Assembly (NCBI RefSeq): GCF_001205715.1
Contig: NZ_AQQZ01000004.1
Location: 124,001 to 188,000 of the forward strand
Length of the DNA stretch: 64,000 bases
Direction: 5' to 3'
Source: Pseudaestuariivita atlantica
GTDB lineage: Bacteria > Pseudomonadota > Alphaproteobacteria > Rhodobacterales > Rhodobacteraceae
This document shows, piece by piece, positions 9,451-17,405 of the stretch. The notes beneath the pieces are model-generated. The model was not told where the DNA came from. It searched no databases and worked only from the letters and a program-made list of their open reading frames with translations. The position numbers were made by a program, and so were the translations under genes. Positions within the stretch are counted from its first letter, which is position 1. The number at the start of each line of letters is the position of its first letter.

Positions 9451-9682
9451 CCAGCGGCGCCGTACCCGTCGGGTTTCCGTCACCGTCCAGCGTGATCGCG
9501 GCCACCTTTTCCTCGGCCCGCTTCAGCTCATCGGTGCAGCGTTTCTTGAGGGCCACGCCGCGCTCGTACAGGCTGACCGACTGGTCGAGCGGCGCGTCAC
9601 CACGCTCCAGTTGCCCCACGACCTGTTCAAGCTCGGCCATGGCCTGCTCGAACGTCATTTCTTCGACCGGAGTGTCGCTCAT
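9440..9682 (-). CDS. xseB: Exodeoxyribonuclease VII small subunit
   Basis: The 80-residue protein has the XseB helical-hairpin sequence: MTFEQAMAELEQVVGQLERG, then the conserved LDQSVSLYERGVAL segment and a Lys/Glu-rich second helix. XseB subunits coat the long helix of the large subunit XseA and are needed for degradation of single-stranded DNA. xseA is not in this window. The ATG overlaps the stop of the HDAC-like gene upstream (ATGA), and the 3' end overlaps ispA by 11 bp, so it is translated within the isoprenoid operon. xseB next to ispA is also seen in E. coli. Confidence 0.96.
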   Translation of the reverse strand: MSDTPVEEMTFEQAMAELEQVVGQLERGDAPLDQSVSLYERGVALKKRCTDELKRAEEKVAAITLDGDGNPTGTAPLDVG

Positions 9683-10602
9683 GGAGCCTCCATCAGTTCC
9701 AGCACATGCGCCCGCGCCGACGCGCCAAGGGCGTCCAGATCATAGCCACCCTCAAGGCACGATACCACCCGGCTGTCACACAACTCCGCCGCCAGCGCGC
9801 ACAATTCGCGCGTGACCCAGGCAAAGTCCCCCTCGACCCAGCGCAATTGAGCCAGCGGGTCGGCGGCGTGGGCATCGAACCCGGCAGAGATCAGGATCAA
9901 TTCTGGCCGGAATGCGCGCAGGCGCGGGAACACCTGCTGGGTATAGGCCGCGCGCATGGCGCCGCCATCCGTTCCCGGCGCCAGCGGGACGTTGACGATC
10001 GTATCGTGCGGCCCGCGCTCGTCGGGATAACCGGTGCCGGGCCACAGGGGCATCTGGTGCGAGGTTACGACCAGCGCGCGCGGTTCGTCCCACAAGAGCG
10101 CCTGCGTGCCGTTGCCGTGATGCACGTCGAAATCGACCACGGCGACCCGGTCCAGCCCATGCGCGTCCATCGCGTGCCGCGCCGCCAACGCGACGTTGCC
10201 GAAGATGCAGAACCCCATCGGCGTCGCCTGTTCGGCATGGTGGCCGGGCGGGCGCGCGGCGACAAAGGCGTTCTTCACCTCTTTCGCCATCACCATGTCC
10301 ACCGCTTTAAGCGCCCCGCCCACCGCGCGGAACGCCGCCTCTTCGGAACCGGGCGCCAGAAATGTCTCGGAATCAAGCGCGGCGAACCCGCTTTGTGGGA
10401 CCGACGCGCGGATGCGTGCGACATGGCCTTCGGTGTGCAGGGTGGTGACGTCGTCGTCGGTGGCAAGGGGCGCCTCGACCCGGAGAAGATCGAGGTCCTC
10501 CAGCGCGGCCCGGACTGCCTCCAGCCGCGCCACCCGTTCCGGCATCCCGTCCGGCGTGACATGCCCGTCGAACGCGTCGTGTGTGATCAATGCTGTTGTC
10601 AT
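9679..10602 (-). CDS. Histone deacetylase family protein (AcuC/acetylpolyamine amidohydrolase-like)
   Basis: A 307-residue zinc-dependent deacetylase of the HDAC superfamily. Visible motifs are ARPPGHHAE (catalytic His pair), VVDFDVHHGNGTQ (zinc Asp/His) and ISAGFDAHAADPL (second zinc Asp), matching bacterial class II-like enzymes. Bacterial members remove acetyl groups from polyamines or proteins. The ATG was chosen because 12 residues open before it are atypical and lie in a hairpin-rich leader. It is first in the HDAC-like/xseB/ispA/dxs run. The presence of two polyamine uptake systems elsewhere in the window makes an acetylpolyamine substrate plausible but unproven. Confidence 0.9.
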   Translation of the reverse strand: MTTALITHDAFDGHVTPDGMPERVARLEAVRAALEDLDLLRVEAPLATDDDVTTLHTEGHVARIRASVPQSGFAALDSETFLAPGSEEAAFRAVGGALKAVDMVMAKEVKNAFVAARPPGHHAEQATPMGFCIFGNVALAARHAMDAHGLDRVAVVDFDVHHGNGTQALLWDEPRALVVTSHQMPLWPGTGYPDERGPHDTIVNVPLAPGTDGGAMRAAYTQQVFPRLRAFRPELILISAGFDAHAADPLAQLRWVEGDFAWVTRELCALAAELCDSRVVSCLEGGYDLDALGASARAHVLELMEAP

Positions 10603-10625
10603 GCGCGTCGTCCTTTTCGGGAGGG

Positions 10626-10692
10626 GGTCGGCTGGCAAGCAGCCGACCTACATCTGGCGCGGCGCCGTAGGTCGGCTGATTTACAGCCGACC
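10626..10692. repeat. Paired palindromic hairpins with an alternative long pairing
   Basis: Four arms lie between the response-regulator stop and the HDAC-like start. GGTCGGCT (10626-10633) pairs with AGCCGACC (10641-10648), and GGTCGGCTG (10670-10678) pairs with CAGCCGACC (10684-10692). Arms two and three also form a perfect 12 bp inverted repeat, CAGCCGACCTAC (10640-10651) with GTAGGTCGGCTG (10667-10678). Tandem hairpins or one longer stem are therefore mutually exclusive folds. This resembles a REP-type intergenic repeat and may end or insulate the regulator transcript; no U tract follows. Confidence 0.7.
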
Positions 10693-10704
10693 CCGCCCGC
10701 TGCG

Positions 10705-11406
10705 TCAATCGCTCGCCAGCATGTAGCCCGCGCCGCGCACCGTTTGCAGGTAGCGGGGCTGTTTGGGGTCGGCCTCGATCTTGCGGCGGAGGCGGGTGAT
10801 CTGGACGTCGACCGCGCGCTCCTGCGCCTGCCCGCCGTCGCGGCCCAGCTTCTCCACCAGTTCCGACCGGCTCACCGCCTCCCCCACCTGCGCGGAGAAG
10901 ATGCGCATCAGCTGCGCCTCGGTCGCCGTCAGGCGGACCTGCGTGTCGCCCTGCCAGATCTCGCCGCGATCCACGTCGTACCGGACGGGGCCAAGGCTCA
11001 GCACCTTCGGCGCGGCCTCGGCCACGTCCGCGTCGGGCATCCGCCGCAGGATCGCGTTGATCCGCAGCAGCAGCTCCTTCGGCTCGAACGGCTTGGCGAG
11101 GTAGTCGTCCGCCCCCGCTTCGAGCCCCGCGATCCGGTCCTCGGTCTCGCCCTTGGCGGTCAGCAGCAGGATCGGCGTCGCCAGCGTTTCCCGCAGATCG
11201 CGGGTCAGCGACACGCCGTCTTCACCCGGCATCATCACGTCCAGCACGATCAGGTCGAATTCCAGCCCCGACAACAGCCGCCGCGCATGCGCCGCGTCCC
11301 GCGCGGCGGACACGATGAACCCGTTGCGGATCAGGAATTTCTGCAGCAATCCCCGGATGCGTTCGTCGTCATCGACGACAAGGAGATGCGGATCGGGTTC
11401 GCTCAT
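10705..11406 (-). CDS. petR: OmpR-family response regulator, PetR-like
   Basis: The 233-residue protein has an N-terminal receiver domain with acidic pocket VDDDE, phosphoacceptor Asp56 in VLDVMMP and the conserved Lys of YLAKPFEP. The C-terminal OmpR winged helix contains AQERAVDVQITRLRRKIE and ends in VRGAGYML. It is a DNA-binding transcription factor. It overlaps the upstream MarR gene by ATGA and no histidine kinase gene is nearby. A MarR regulator directly before an OmpR regulator recalls PetP-PetR of Rhodobacter capsulatus, where PetR is needed for growth dependent on cytochrome bc1. Here the bc1 genes are absent, so the symbol rests on gene-pair resemblance. Confidence 0.85.
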   Translation of the reverse strand: MSEPDPHLLVVDDDERIRGLLQKFLIRNGFIVSAARDAAHARRLLSGLEFDLIVLDVMMPGEDGVSLTRDLRETLATPILLLTAKGETEDRIAGLEAGADDYLAKPFEPKELLLRINAILRRMPDADVAEAAPKVLSLGPVRYDVDRGEIWQGDTQVRLTATEAQLMRIFSAQVGEAVSRSELVEKLGRDGGQAQERAVDVQITRLRRKIEADPKQPRYLQTVRGAGYMLASD

Positions 11407-11909
11407 TCGCGCCCCTCCCGCAGCTTCATGTAATTGCGGCGCATCTCGGGGTCCATCATCGCTTCTAGCACCTGCCGGAAGCCCACCACCGCCTCGGGCC
11501 CGGCGGCGCGGTAGGCGGCGCGCATCCTCGCACGCTGCGCATCCGACAGCTGGCGCTCCAGCGCCTTGCCTTCCTCGGTCAGGTAGAGATGGCGTTCGCG
11601 CTTGTCCGCGCGGCCCACGCGGCTCTCGACCAGCCCGTCCTCGATCAGGGTGCGCAGCACGCGGTTCAGCGACTGCTTGGTCACGCCGAGAATGTTCAGC
11701 AGGTTGTTGACCGTCGTGCCGGGAGCGCAGTTGATGAAGTGGATGGCCCGGTGATGCGCACGACCGTAGGACAGCGTCGACAGGATGCGATCGGGATCGG
11801 CGGTGAACCCGCGATAGGCAAAGAACATCGCCTCGATCCCCTGCCGAAGCTGTTCATCGGTCAGGAACAACAGCGCCTCGCCGCGCGGCGCGCCCAAAGT
11901 ATCCGGCAT
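11403..11909 (-). CDS. petP: MarR family transcriptional regulator, PetP-like
   Basis: A 168-residue winged-helix regulator. The core shows the MarR pattern: TVNNLLNILGVTKQSLNRVL as the recognition helix region, followed by a wing with VESRVGRADKRERHLYLTEEG. MarR proteins are dimeric repressors or activators that respond to small ligands. A clear GGGAGAGG ribosome site precedes the ATG. The 3' end overlaps the response-regulator gene by 4 bp, so the two are a transcriptional unit. It is divergent from ilvE across 153 bp, where it may act on its own promoter or that of ilvE. The PetP label is inferred from pairing with a PetR-like gene. Confidence 0.85.
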   Translation of the reverse strand: MPDTLGAPRGEALLFLTDEQLRQGIEAMFFAYRGFTADPDRILSTLSYGRAHHRAIHFINCAPGTTVNNLLNILGVTKQSLNRVLRTLIEDGLVESRVGRADKRERHLYLTEEGKALERQLSDAQRARMRAAYRAAGPEAVVGFRQVLEAMMDPEMRRNYMKLREGRE

Positions 11910-11959
11910 CCTCTCCCTCGCCCGGTCTGACGTCTTTCTTCGACACTACGTCAGCCTTG

Positions 11960-11988
11960 TTGACATTCCAAGGCGCAATAGGTATCGA
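11960..11988 (+). promoter_or_regulatory. Predicted sigma70-type promoter of ilvE
   Basis: A perfect TTGACA (11960-11965) is followed after 17 bases by TATCGA (11983-11988), about 75 bp before the ilvE start. An inverted repeat CCTTG/CAAGG (11955-11959 and 11969-11973) brackets the -35 element and could be a regulator site; the divergent MarR protein is a candidate. Confidence 0.6.
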
Positions 11989-12062
11989 ATCACAGTTTTC
12001 GCGCAACTAAATGTCCGATACGGACCTAACCTGCGCAACATTCGCAAACCGGAGGACTTGGC

Positions 12063-12932
12063 ATGGCGGGTGCATATGATGATCGCGACGGCACGATCTG
12101 GCTGGACGGAGAGCTGGTGGACTGGCGCGCAGCCAACGTACACATCCTGACCCACGGCCTGCATTACGCCTCTTCGGTGTTCGAGGGCGAACGCGCCTAC
12201 GGCGGCAAGATATTCGAATCCGTCAAGCATTCCGAGCGGTTGCACTTCTCCGGCGAACAGCTGGACATGCCGATCCCCTACTCGGTCGACGAGATCGAGA
12301 AGGCCAAGTACGACGTGCTGAAGACCAATGGCTGGGACGATGCCTATGTCCGCGTGATCGCGTGGCGCGGGTCGGGCGAGGACATGGGCGTCAGTTCCAA
12401 ACGCAACCCCGTGCGCATGGCCGTCGCGGCATGGGAATGGGGCAGCTATTACGGCGATGCCAAGATGCAGGGTGCCAAGCTCGACATCTCGAAATGGAAG
12501 CGCCCCTCGCCCGAAACGATCCCCTCCCACGCCAAGGCGGCAGGCCTGTACATGATCTGCACCATGTCCAAGCACGAAGCCGAGGCCAGGGGATGTTCGG
12601 ACGCGCTGATGATGGATTACCGCGGCTACGTGGCCGAGGCGACGGGCGCCAACGTGTTCTTCGTCAAGGATGGCGAGGTGCACACGCCGCTGCCCGACTG
12701 CTTCCTGAACGGCATCACCCGGCAGACCGTCATCGGCATGCTCGAAGACCGCCAGATCAAGGTGCACGAACGCCACATCATGCCCGAGGAACTCGACAGT
12801 TTCGAACAATGCTGGCTGACCGGCACCGCGGCGGAGGTCACCCCCGTCGCCCAGATCGGCGAGCACATGTTCGAAGTTGGCGAGCTGTGCCGCGACATGA
12901 CGGAAAGCTACGACAAGCTGGTACGTTCCTGA
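12063..12932 (+). CDS. ilvE: Branched-chain amino acid aminotransferase
   Basis: A 289-residue fold-type IV PLP enzyme that transfers the amino group between glutamate and the 2-oxo acids of Leu, Ile and Val. The PLP lysine is Lys158 in PSHAKAAGLYM. The ligand-binding segments THGLHYASSVFEGERAY, YVAEATGANVFFV and LTGTAAEVTPV are all in place. GGAGGA lies 6 bases before the ATG. It is monocistronic, with a good promoter upstream, and its 3' end overlaps the convergent App1-like gene by 25 bp. The last residues of both proteins are therefore encoded by opposite strands of the same DNA. Confidence 0.96.
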   Translation: MAGAYDDRDGTIWLDGELVDWRAANVHILTHGLHYASSVFEGERAYGGKIFESVKHSERLHFSGEQLDMPIPYSVDEIEKAKYDVLKTNGWDDAYVRVIAWRGSGEDMGVSSKRNPVRMAVAAWEWGSYYGDAKMQGAKLDISKWKRPSPETIPSHAKAAGLYMICTMSKHEAEARGCSDALMMDYRGYVAEATGANVFFVKDGEVHTPLPDCFLNGITRQTVIGMLEDRQIKVHERHIMPEELDSFEQCWLTGTAAEVTPVAQIGEHMFEVGELCRDMTESYDKLVRS

Positions 12933-13927
12933 CCGGGCCGCGCCGGCGGCAAGGTCATCCCGACGAAGGTTTGCCCGGTCGTCACGCGCAGGCCGGCGGC
13001 GCGCATCGCGTCGATCTCGGCCCGCGCTTCGTCTGACGGGCCGGGACCGGGCTCGCGTAGGATGACCTGCACGATGCGCCCCGGATGGCGCAGGTGCGCG
13101 GCGTGATAGACCTCGGCGTCGTGCTGGCCGGTATCGCCCACCAGCACGAAGGGCAGGCCGGGATGGGCGGCAAGGATCCTGTCGATGGCCGCGCCCTTGT
13201 GATCGCCATGGGTGCCGGTGATGAACTGCCGCTCGCTGATGCCGAGGTCACGCAGGAACATCGGCCCCCGCGGCAATCCCGCGCGGGCAAAGACCTCCCT
13301 GAGAAACCCGAACAGGTTCCACGGCGAGGACGAGACATAGAAGACAGGCGCGCCGGCCTCCTCCGCACGCTGCATCAGTGCCAAGGCGTCGGGGAAGACG
13401 TGCCGCGTCTGCGCATTGCCGGTGAAGGTGGTCCAGAGGTTTCGCTTCAGCGAATAGGCGCCGGTCTGCATCACCGTGTCATCGATGTCCGAAATCACGC
13501 CGAAGGGCGCATCGGGTCCGGGCACCCGCACCGGCAACGCCGCGCGCATGTGCGGGTAGGCCGGCAGCGTCACGTCGATGTCGTGCCAGCCCGGCGCAAG
13601 GCCCCGGCGCGGGATGGACAGGCGGACATAGCCTTCCTCGTCGCTGAGGGTGCAGACGTCCCCGGCACAGACCTCCACCCCCTGCACCTCGTCGGTGAAG
13701 AACAGCCGCAGCATCTGCCACGCATTCTCCCGCTTCGACTGGCCGGACCGCACGTCCGAGCGCGCGACATGGCTGAGGACCCGGCCCTGAAGATGCAGCG
13801 CGTCTGGCCCGGCGAACCCATCATAGGCCTCGATCACCGGCTTTTCCGGCATGGCGCGGGGGCGCAGGCTGTCGATCACTTGCTCGATCGGGTGCACGAG
13901 GCGGGCGAGGGCGGATTTGAAGGACAT
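12908..13927 (-). CDS. App1-family phosphatidate phosphatase-like protein (DUF2183)
   Basis: The 339-residue protein has the HAD-type catalytic motif DIDDT at residues 147-151 and YVSSSPWNLF about 50 residues later, typical of the App1/DUF2183 family. Yeast App1 is a Mg-dependent phosphatidate phosphatase. A later ITGTHGDHKG segment and FVLVGDTGQHD complete the phosphatase fold. The N-terminal 130 residues form the beta-rich domain usual in bacterial members. There is no signal peptide or membrane helix. AGGAGAGG precedes the ATG. It is an isolated gene. A role in membrane lipid turnover is a family-based inference; bacterial substrates are not established to my knowledge. Confidence 0.88.
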   Translation of the reverse strand: MSFKSALARLVHPIEQVIDSLRPRAMPEKPVIEAYDGFAGPDALHLQGRVLSHVARSDVRSGQSKRENAWQMLRLFFTDEVQGVEVCAGDVCTLSDEEGYVRLSIPRRGLAPGWHDIDVTLPAYPHMRAALPVRVPGPDAPFGVISDIDDTVMQTGAYSLKRNLWTTFTGNAQTRHVFPDALALMQRAEEAGAPVFYVSSSPWNLFGFLREVFARAGLPRGPMFLRDLGISERQFITGTHGDHKGAAIDRILAAHPGLPFVLVGDTGQHDAEVYHAAHLRHPGRIVQVILREPGPGPSDEARAEIDAMRAAGLRVTTGQTFVGMTLPPARPGQERTSLS

Positions 13928-13983
13928 GGCCTCTCCTGTAGGTCTTGCAGGATCAATGCCCCCGGCCCGCCCTCCGTTCCGTC

Positions 13984-14748
13984 CTACTTTTCGGCGAGCC
14001 GCTTCTCGATCGCTTCAAGCCGCCGCAGAACCTCGTCCCGGTAGGTGTCGGTCGCCGCGTTCGACTCTTCGGCATGCGCGTCGTGCATCGAGTTCACGAT
14101 CAGACCCACCAGAAGGTTCACGACCGCGAAGGTGGTCACCATGATGAACGGGACAAAGAACATCCAGGCGTAGGGGTAGACCTCCATCACCGGGCGCACG
14201 ATCCCCATCGACCACGATTCCAGCGTCATGATCTGGAACAGCGAATAGGCGCTCAGCCCCAGCGTGCCGAACCATTCGGGGAAGGCGCTGCCGAACAGCT
14301 TCGTCGCCATGACCGACCCGATGTAGAAGATGATCGCCATCAGCAGGAACACGCTGCCCATGCCCGGCAGCGCGGTCACGAACCCCTCGACCACCCGCCG
14401 CAGGCGCGGCGCGGCAGAGATCACGCGCAGCACCCGCAGGATCCGCAGCGCCCGCAGCACCGACAGGCCCTGCGCGGCGGGGATCAGCGCGACGCCCACG
14501 ATCACGAAATCGAAGATGTTCCAGCCGTTGCGGAAGAAACGCGTGCCGTAGGCCACCAGCTTGGCCCCGATCTCGGCCACGAAGATGGCAAGGCACAGCC
14601 GGTCGAGCAACTCGATCAAGCCACCCGCCCGCGCCATCACCTCGTCCGAGGTTTCAAGCCCAAGGATCGCCGCGTTGAACAGGATCACCCCGATGATCCC
14701 GTTGCGCACCCATGCCTGTTCCAGAAATGCCGCGATCCGTGCCCGCAT
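13984..14748 (-). CDS. Voltage-gated sodium channel of the NavBac (NaChBac) family
   Basis: This 254-residue one-domain channel would assemble as a homotetramer. Helices S1-S6 are visible. S4 carries Arg at every third position (99, 102, 105, 108) in a SVLRALRILRVLRV stretch. The pore selectivity filter TLESWSM (175-181) is the sodium-selective NavBac filter, the same seven residues I recall in NavAb of Arcobacter butzleri. A C-terminal amphipathic tail (EVLRRLEAIEKRL) forms the tetramerising coiled coil. I chose the ATG with a GGAGGG site; the TTG one codon earlier is less likely. In marine bacteria such channels are linked to sodium entry, motility and pH responses. The gene stands alone. 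Confidence 0.95.
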   Translation of the reverse strand: MRARIAAFLEQAWVRNGIIGVILFNAAILGLETSDEVMARAGGLIELLDRLCLAIFVAEIGAKLVAYGTRFFRNGWNIFDFVIVGVALIPAAQGLSVLRALRILRVLRVISAAPRLRRVVEGFVTALPGMGSVFLLMAIIFYIGSVMATKLFGSAFPEWFGTLGLSAYSLFQIMTLESWSMGIVRPVMEVYPYAWMFFVPFIMVTTFAVVNLLVGLIVNSMHDAHAEESNAATDTYRDEVLRRLEAIEKRLAEK

Positions 14749-14816
14749 CAAACCCTCCGCTCGTCGCCCCGCGATATGGCGCGTGGGTGCGGGGCGCGCA
14801 AGGGCGCGTCGGGCGG

Positions 14817-15692
14817 TCAGTGATCGCGTTGCGGCAAGGTGCCGTCATCTTCGGCAAGCATCGCCGCCAACCCCTCGCGGTAGCTGGGATAGCGCAACGT
14901 GACGCCCAGTTCCTCGCGGATGCGCGCGTTGCTCACCTTCTTCGAATCCGCGTAGAAACTGCGCGCCATGGGCGACATCTCGGCGGTGGCGAAATCCTCT
15001 TCCGGCGGCAGCGGCAGGCCCAGCAGTTCTGCGGCGTGGCCGATCACGTCCTGCGGCGGGGCCGGGTCGTTGTCGCACACGTTGTAGACGCGCCCCGGCG
15101 ACGGCTGCGCGATGGAGGCGGCCAGCACCTGTGCGATATCCTCGACATGGATGCGGCTGAACACCTGCCCCGGTTTGACGATCCGCCGTGCCGTGCCGTT
15201 GCGCACCTTGGCAAAGGGGCCACGACCCGGACCATAGATGCCCGCCAGCCGGAAGATGTGCAGCGGCAGCCCAGGGATGGCCTGCCAGCGCCGCTCGGTC
15301 TCAAGCCGCATCTGCCCGCGCTTGGTACCGGGGTGCAGCGGGCTGTCCTCGTCCACCCAACCGCCACCGTGATCGCCATAGACCCCGGTGGTGGACAGAT
15401 ACCCGACCCAAGTCAGTCGCGGCGCCTCTTCCGCGATCGCGTCGGCAAAATCACGCAGCACCGGGTCCCCGGCATCCCCCGGCCCGGCCGAGATCAGGAG
15501 ATGCGTCGCGGCGCGGATGTCGGCGGTCAGGTCGGTGCCCGGCCAGAGCCGGGGCTCGACCCCCTCGCGCGCAAGGTCGGCCAGCTTGTCGGCCGACCGG
15601 GTCGTGCCGATCACCGTCCAGTCGTCGCCAAGGACGCGGTGCAGCGCCCGCGCGGAATATCCGTGCCCGAAGGAAAGAAGTGTCTGTGACAT
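14817..15692 (-). CDS. NAD-dependent epimerase/dehydratase-like SDR (YeeZ type)
   Basis: A 291-residue extended-SDR relative. It starts SQTLLSFGHGYSARAL, a variant of the glycine-rich nucleotide loop. It continues with YLSTTGVYGDHGG, where the Ser/Thr and Tyr of the SDR active site would fall, and FRLAGIYGPGRGP, characteristic of YeeZ-like proteins. A canonical YxxxK is not evident, so catalytic activity is uncertain. The ATG is chosen because the upstream extension is in the divergent promoter region; the methyltransferase gene starts 76 bp away on the other strand. The function of this family is poorly known. Confidence 0.8.
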   Translation of the reverse strand: MSQTLLSFGHGYSARALHRVLGDDWTVIGTTRSADKLADLAREGVEPRLWPGTDLTADIRAATHLLISAGPGDAGDPVLRDFADAIAEEAPRLTWVGYLSTTGVYGDHGGGWVDEDSPLHPGTKRGQMRLETERRWQAIPGLPLHIFRLAGIYGPGRGPFAKVRNGTARRIVKPGQVFSRIHVEDIAQVLAASIAQPSPGRVYNVCDNDPAPPQDVIGHAAELLGLPLPPEEDFATAEMSPMARSFYADSKKVSNARIREELGVTLRYPSYREGLAAMLAEDDGTLPQRDH

Positions 15693-15768
15693 ACCCACGG
15701 TACATGACGCCCGGCATGGGCGCGCGCAAGGCTTGATCGCGGGGCAGCGGTGCTGCCATGGTCCGGAC

Positions 15769-16389
15769 ATGCCCAGGAATTCACCAGACCTGTCCTCTGC
15801 CTACGCGCTCGACGGTGCGGATGCCTCGCGCCGGTTATATGCCGAGTGGGCCGAGACCTATGACATCACCTTCGCCGCCGACATGGCGTTCCTGATCCCC
15901 GGTCACGTGCGGGACCTTTGCGCGCGACACGGGGCGCGCGGCCCGGTTCTGGATATCGGCGCGGGAACGGGGCTGGTGGGCGAGGCACTTGCGGCCGAGG
16001 GCATAGGCCCGGTCGACGCCATCGACCTGTCGCCCGAGATGCTGGAAGTCGCACGGGCCAAGGGCGTCTACCGCGCGCTGCATGCCGCCGACGTGACCCG
16101 GCCGCTCGACCTGCCCGGCGGCTATGCCACGCTGGTCAGTTCCGGCACCTTCACCCATGGCCATGTCGGCCCCGACGCCCTGCCGCACCTGCTGGAAGCC
16201 GCCGCACCCGGTGCGCTGTTCATCCTGTCCATCAACGCCGAACATTTCGCCGCCCACGGGTTCGACACGGCGCTGGACGCCCTGCCCGTCACCGACCTGA
16301 TGTTCGAGGATCGACCGATCTATGGCGCCGGTGCCAAGGGTGACCATGCGGGTGACCTGACGCGCATGACGATCTTCCGCCGCGCCTGA
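15769..16389 (+). CDS. Class I SAM-dependent methyltransferase
   Basis: The 206-residue protein has motif I LDIGAGTGLV at residues 61-70, an acidic motif II in DAIDLSPEML, and a third strand near LVSSGTFTHGHVG. These bind S-adenosylmethionine. N-terminal YAEWAETYD is common in the UbiE-like/Methyltransf_25 group. The substrate cannot be read from sequence. The frame is open upstream to 15388, but only the ATG at 15769 gives a normal N-terminus. The stop lies 5 bp from the stop of the convergent sterol-desaturase-like gene. Confidence 0.85.
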   Translation: MPRNSPDLSSAYALDGADASRRLYAEWAETYDITFAADMAFLIPGHVRDLCARHGARGPVLDIGAGTGLVGEALAAEGIGPVDAIDLSPEMLEVARAKGVYRALHAADVTRPLDLPGGYATLVSSGTFTHGHVGPDALPHLLEAAAPGALFILSINAEHFAAHGFDTALDALPVTDLMFEDRPIYGAGAKGDHAGDLTRMTIFRRA

Positions 16390-16394
16390 GGCGT

Positions 16395-17360
16395 CTACCC
16401 CGCCTGCCGCTTGCGTCCGCGCAACCGCGCCCGCGCCTCCGGCGTGCCATCGTCGAAGGTGCCGAACCACATGTCCCACGGCACTTCGAGCGTGCCGTAA
16501 TTCACCTCGAAATACCGGTGATGCAGCTGGTGGTGGAAATTGCCCAGATGCAGACGCTTGCGCCCACCGGCCCAGAACCCTTCGAACCCGGTATGCGTCG
16601 TGATCGCGTAAAGCGCGTAGAACATCAGGTGCGTGACAAGGTGCAGCGGGTGGGTGGGCACCACGAAATGGATCAGCGCAGTGCCGAAATAGAGGACATG
16701 TTCAACCGGGTGCATGGACAGGCCCGACCACGGGCCGACATCGGTGTTCCGATGATGCAGCGCGTGAAAGCGGTAGAACGGCCCCCAATGCAGCAGCCGG
16801 TGGATCCAGTAGAAGTAAAAGCTCTCCCAGATCGGGATCAGGAAGAACACCGCCACGAACCAGACCGGCGATTGCGACCATGACGTCACCGGCGCGTACC
16901 CGTTCGCCATCGCCCACCAGATCAGCGCCTCGTACAGCGTCCACAGCGTCACGCCGCTGGCCAGCGTCCACAGCATGTTGTCCTTCAACTGGTCGTCCAG
17001 CGTGAACATGCGGCCCCGGCGCGGATAGGGGCGCGGGTCGTACTTGTGATCGGGGCCCTGCCAGCCGCGCCCGTGAAAGACCAGGTGCAGCCCGTGCGCG
17101 ACGCAGAATGCCAGCGCGAGGTTGCGCAGCCAGATCACCCCGATCCAAAGGCCGGGCGTCGCGGCCTCGGCCAGGGTCGGGCTGGCATAGGTATAGGCGA
17201 GGATCGCCAGCAGCAGGATCGCGACATTCGACGTCCACGGCAGCCACGCCCCCGCGTACCACGCCAGCACGTCCCGCAGGACAAGCGGACGCCGCCATAA
17301 CGGGCTGACCCGGATCGGCATATCCTCGGGCGTGTGGTTCCAGTCCTTGCGCGTGCTCAT
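16395..17360 (-). CDS. Fatty acid hydroxylase/sterol desaturase superfamily protein, copy 1
   Basis: A 320-residue membrane di-iron oxygenase. The three His boxes are present: HRLLHW, HALHHR and HHQLHHRYFE, with several long hydrophobic helices before them. Family members hydroxylate or desaturate lipids, carotenoids or sterols using O2. The start is the ATG of MSTRKDW, twelve codons inside the open frame. The protein is clearly paralogous to the product at 40755-41741, sharing NVGPWSG/DVGPWSG-type, MHPxEHxL, NYGTxExPWD and MWFG/RWFG segments. It is flanked by a LacI regulator on the same strand and a convergent methyltransferase. The substrate is unknown. Confidence 0.88.
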   Translation of the reverse strand: MSTRKDWNHTPEDMPIRVSPLWRRPLVLRDVLAWYAGAWLPWTSNVAILLLAILAYTYASPTLAEAATPGLWIGVIWLRNLALAFCVAHGLHLVFHGRGWQGPDHKYDPRPYPRRGRMFTLDDQLKDNMLWTLASGVTLWTLYEALIWWAMANGYAPVTSWSQSPVWFVAVFFLIPIWESFYFYWIHRLLHWGPFYRFHALHHRNTDVGPWSGLSMHPVEHVLYFGTALIHFVVPTHPLHLVTHLMFYALYAITTHTGFEGFWAGGRKRLHLGNFHHQLHHRYFEVNYGTLEVPWDMWFGTFDDGTPEARARLRGRKRQAG

Positions 17361-17405
17361 GCCGGTATCAAAGCCCGAATCCCGTGGCCCATGCAAGCGC
17401 GGCGG

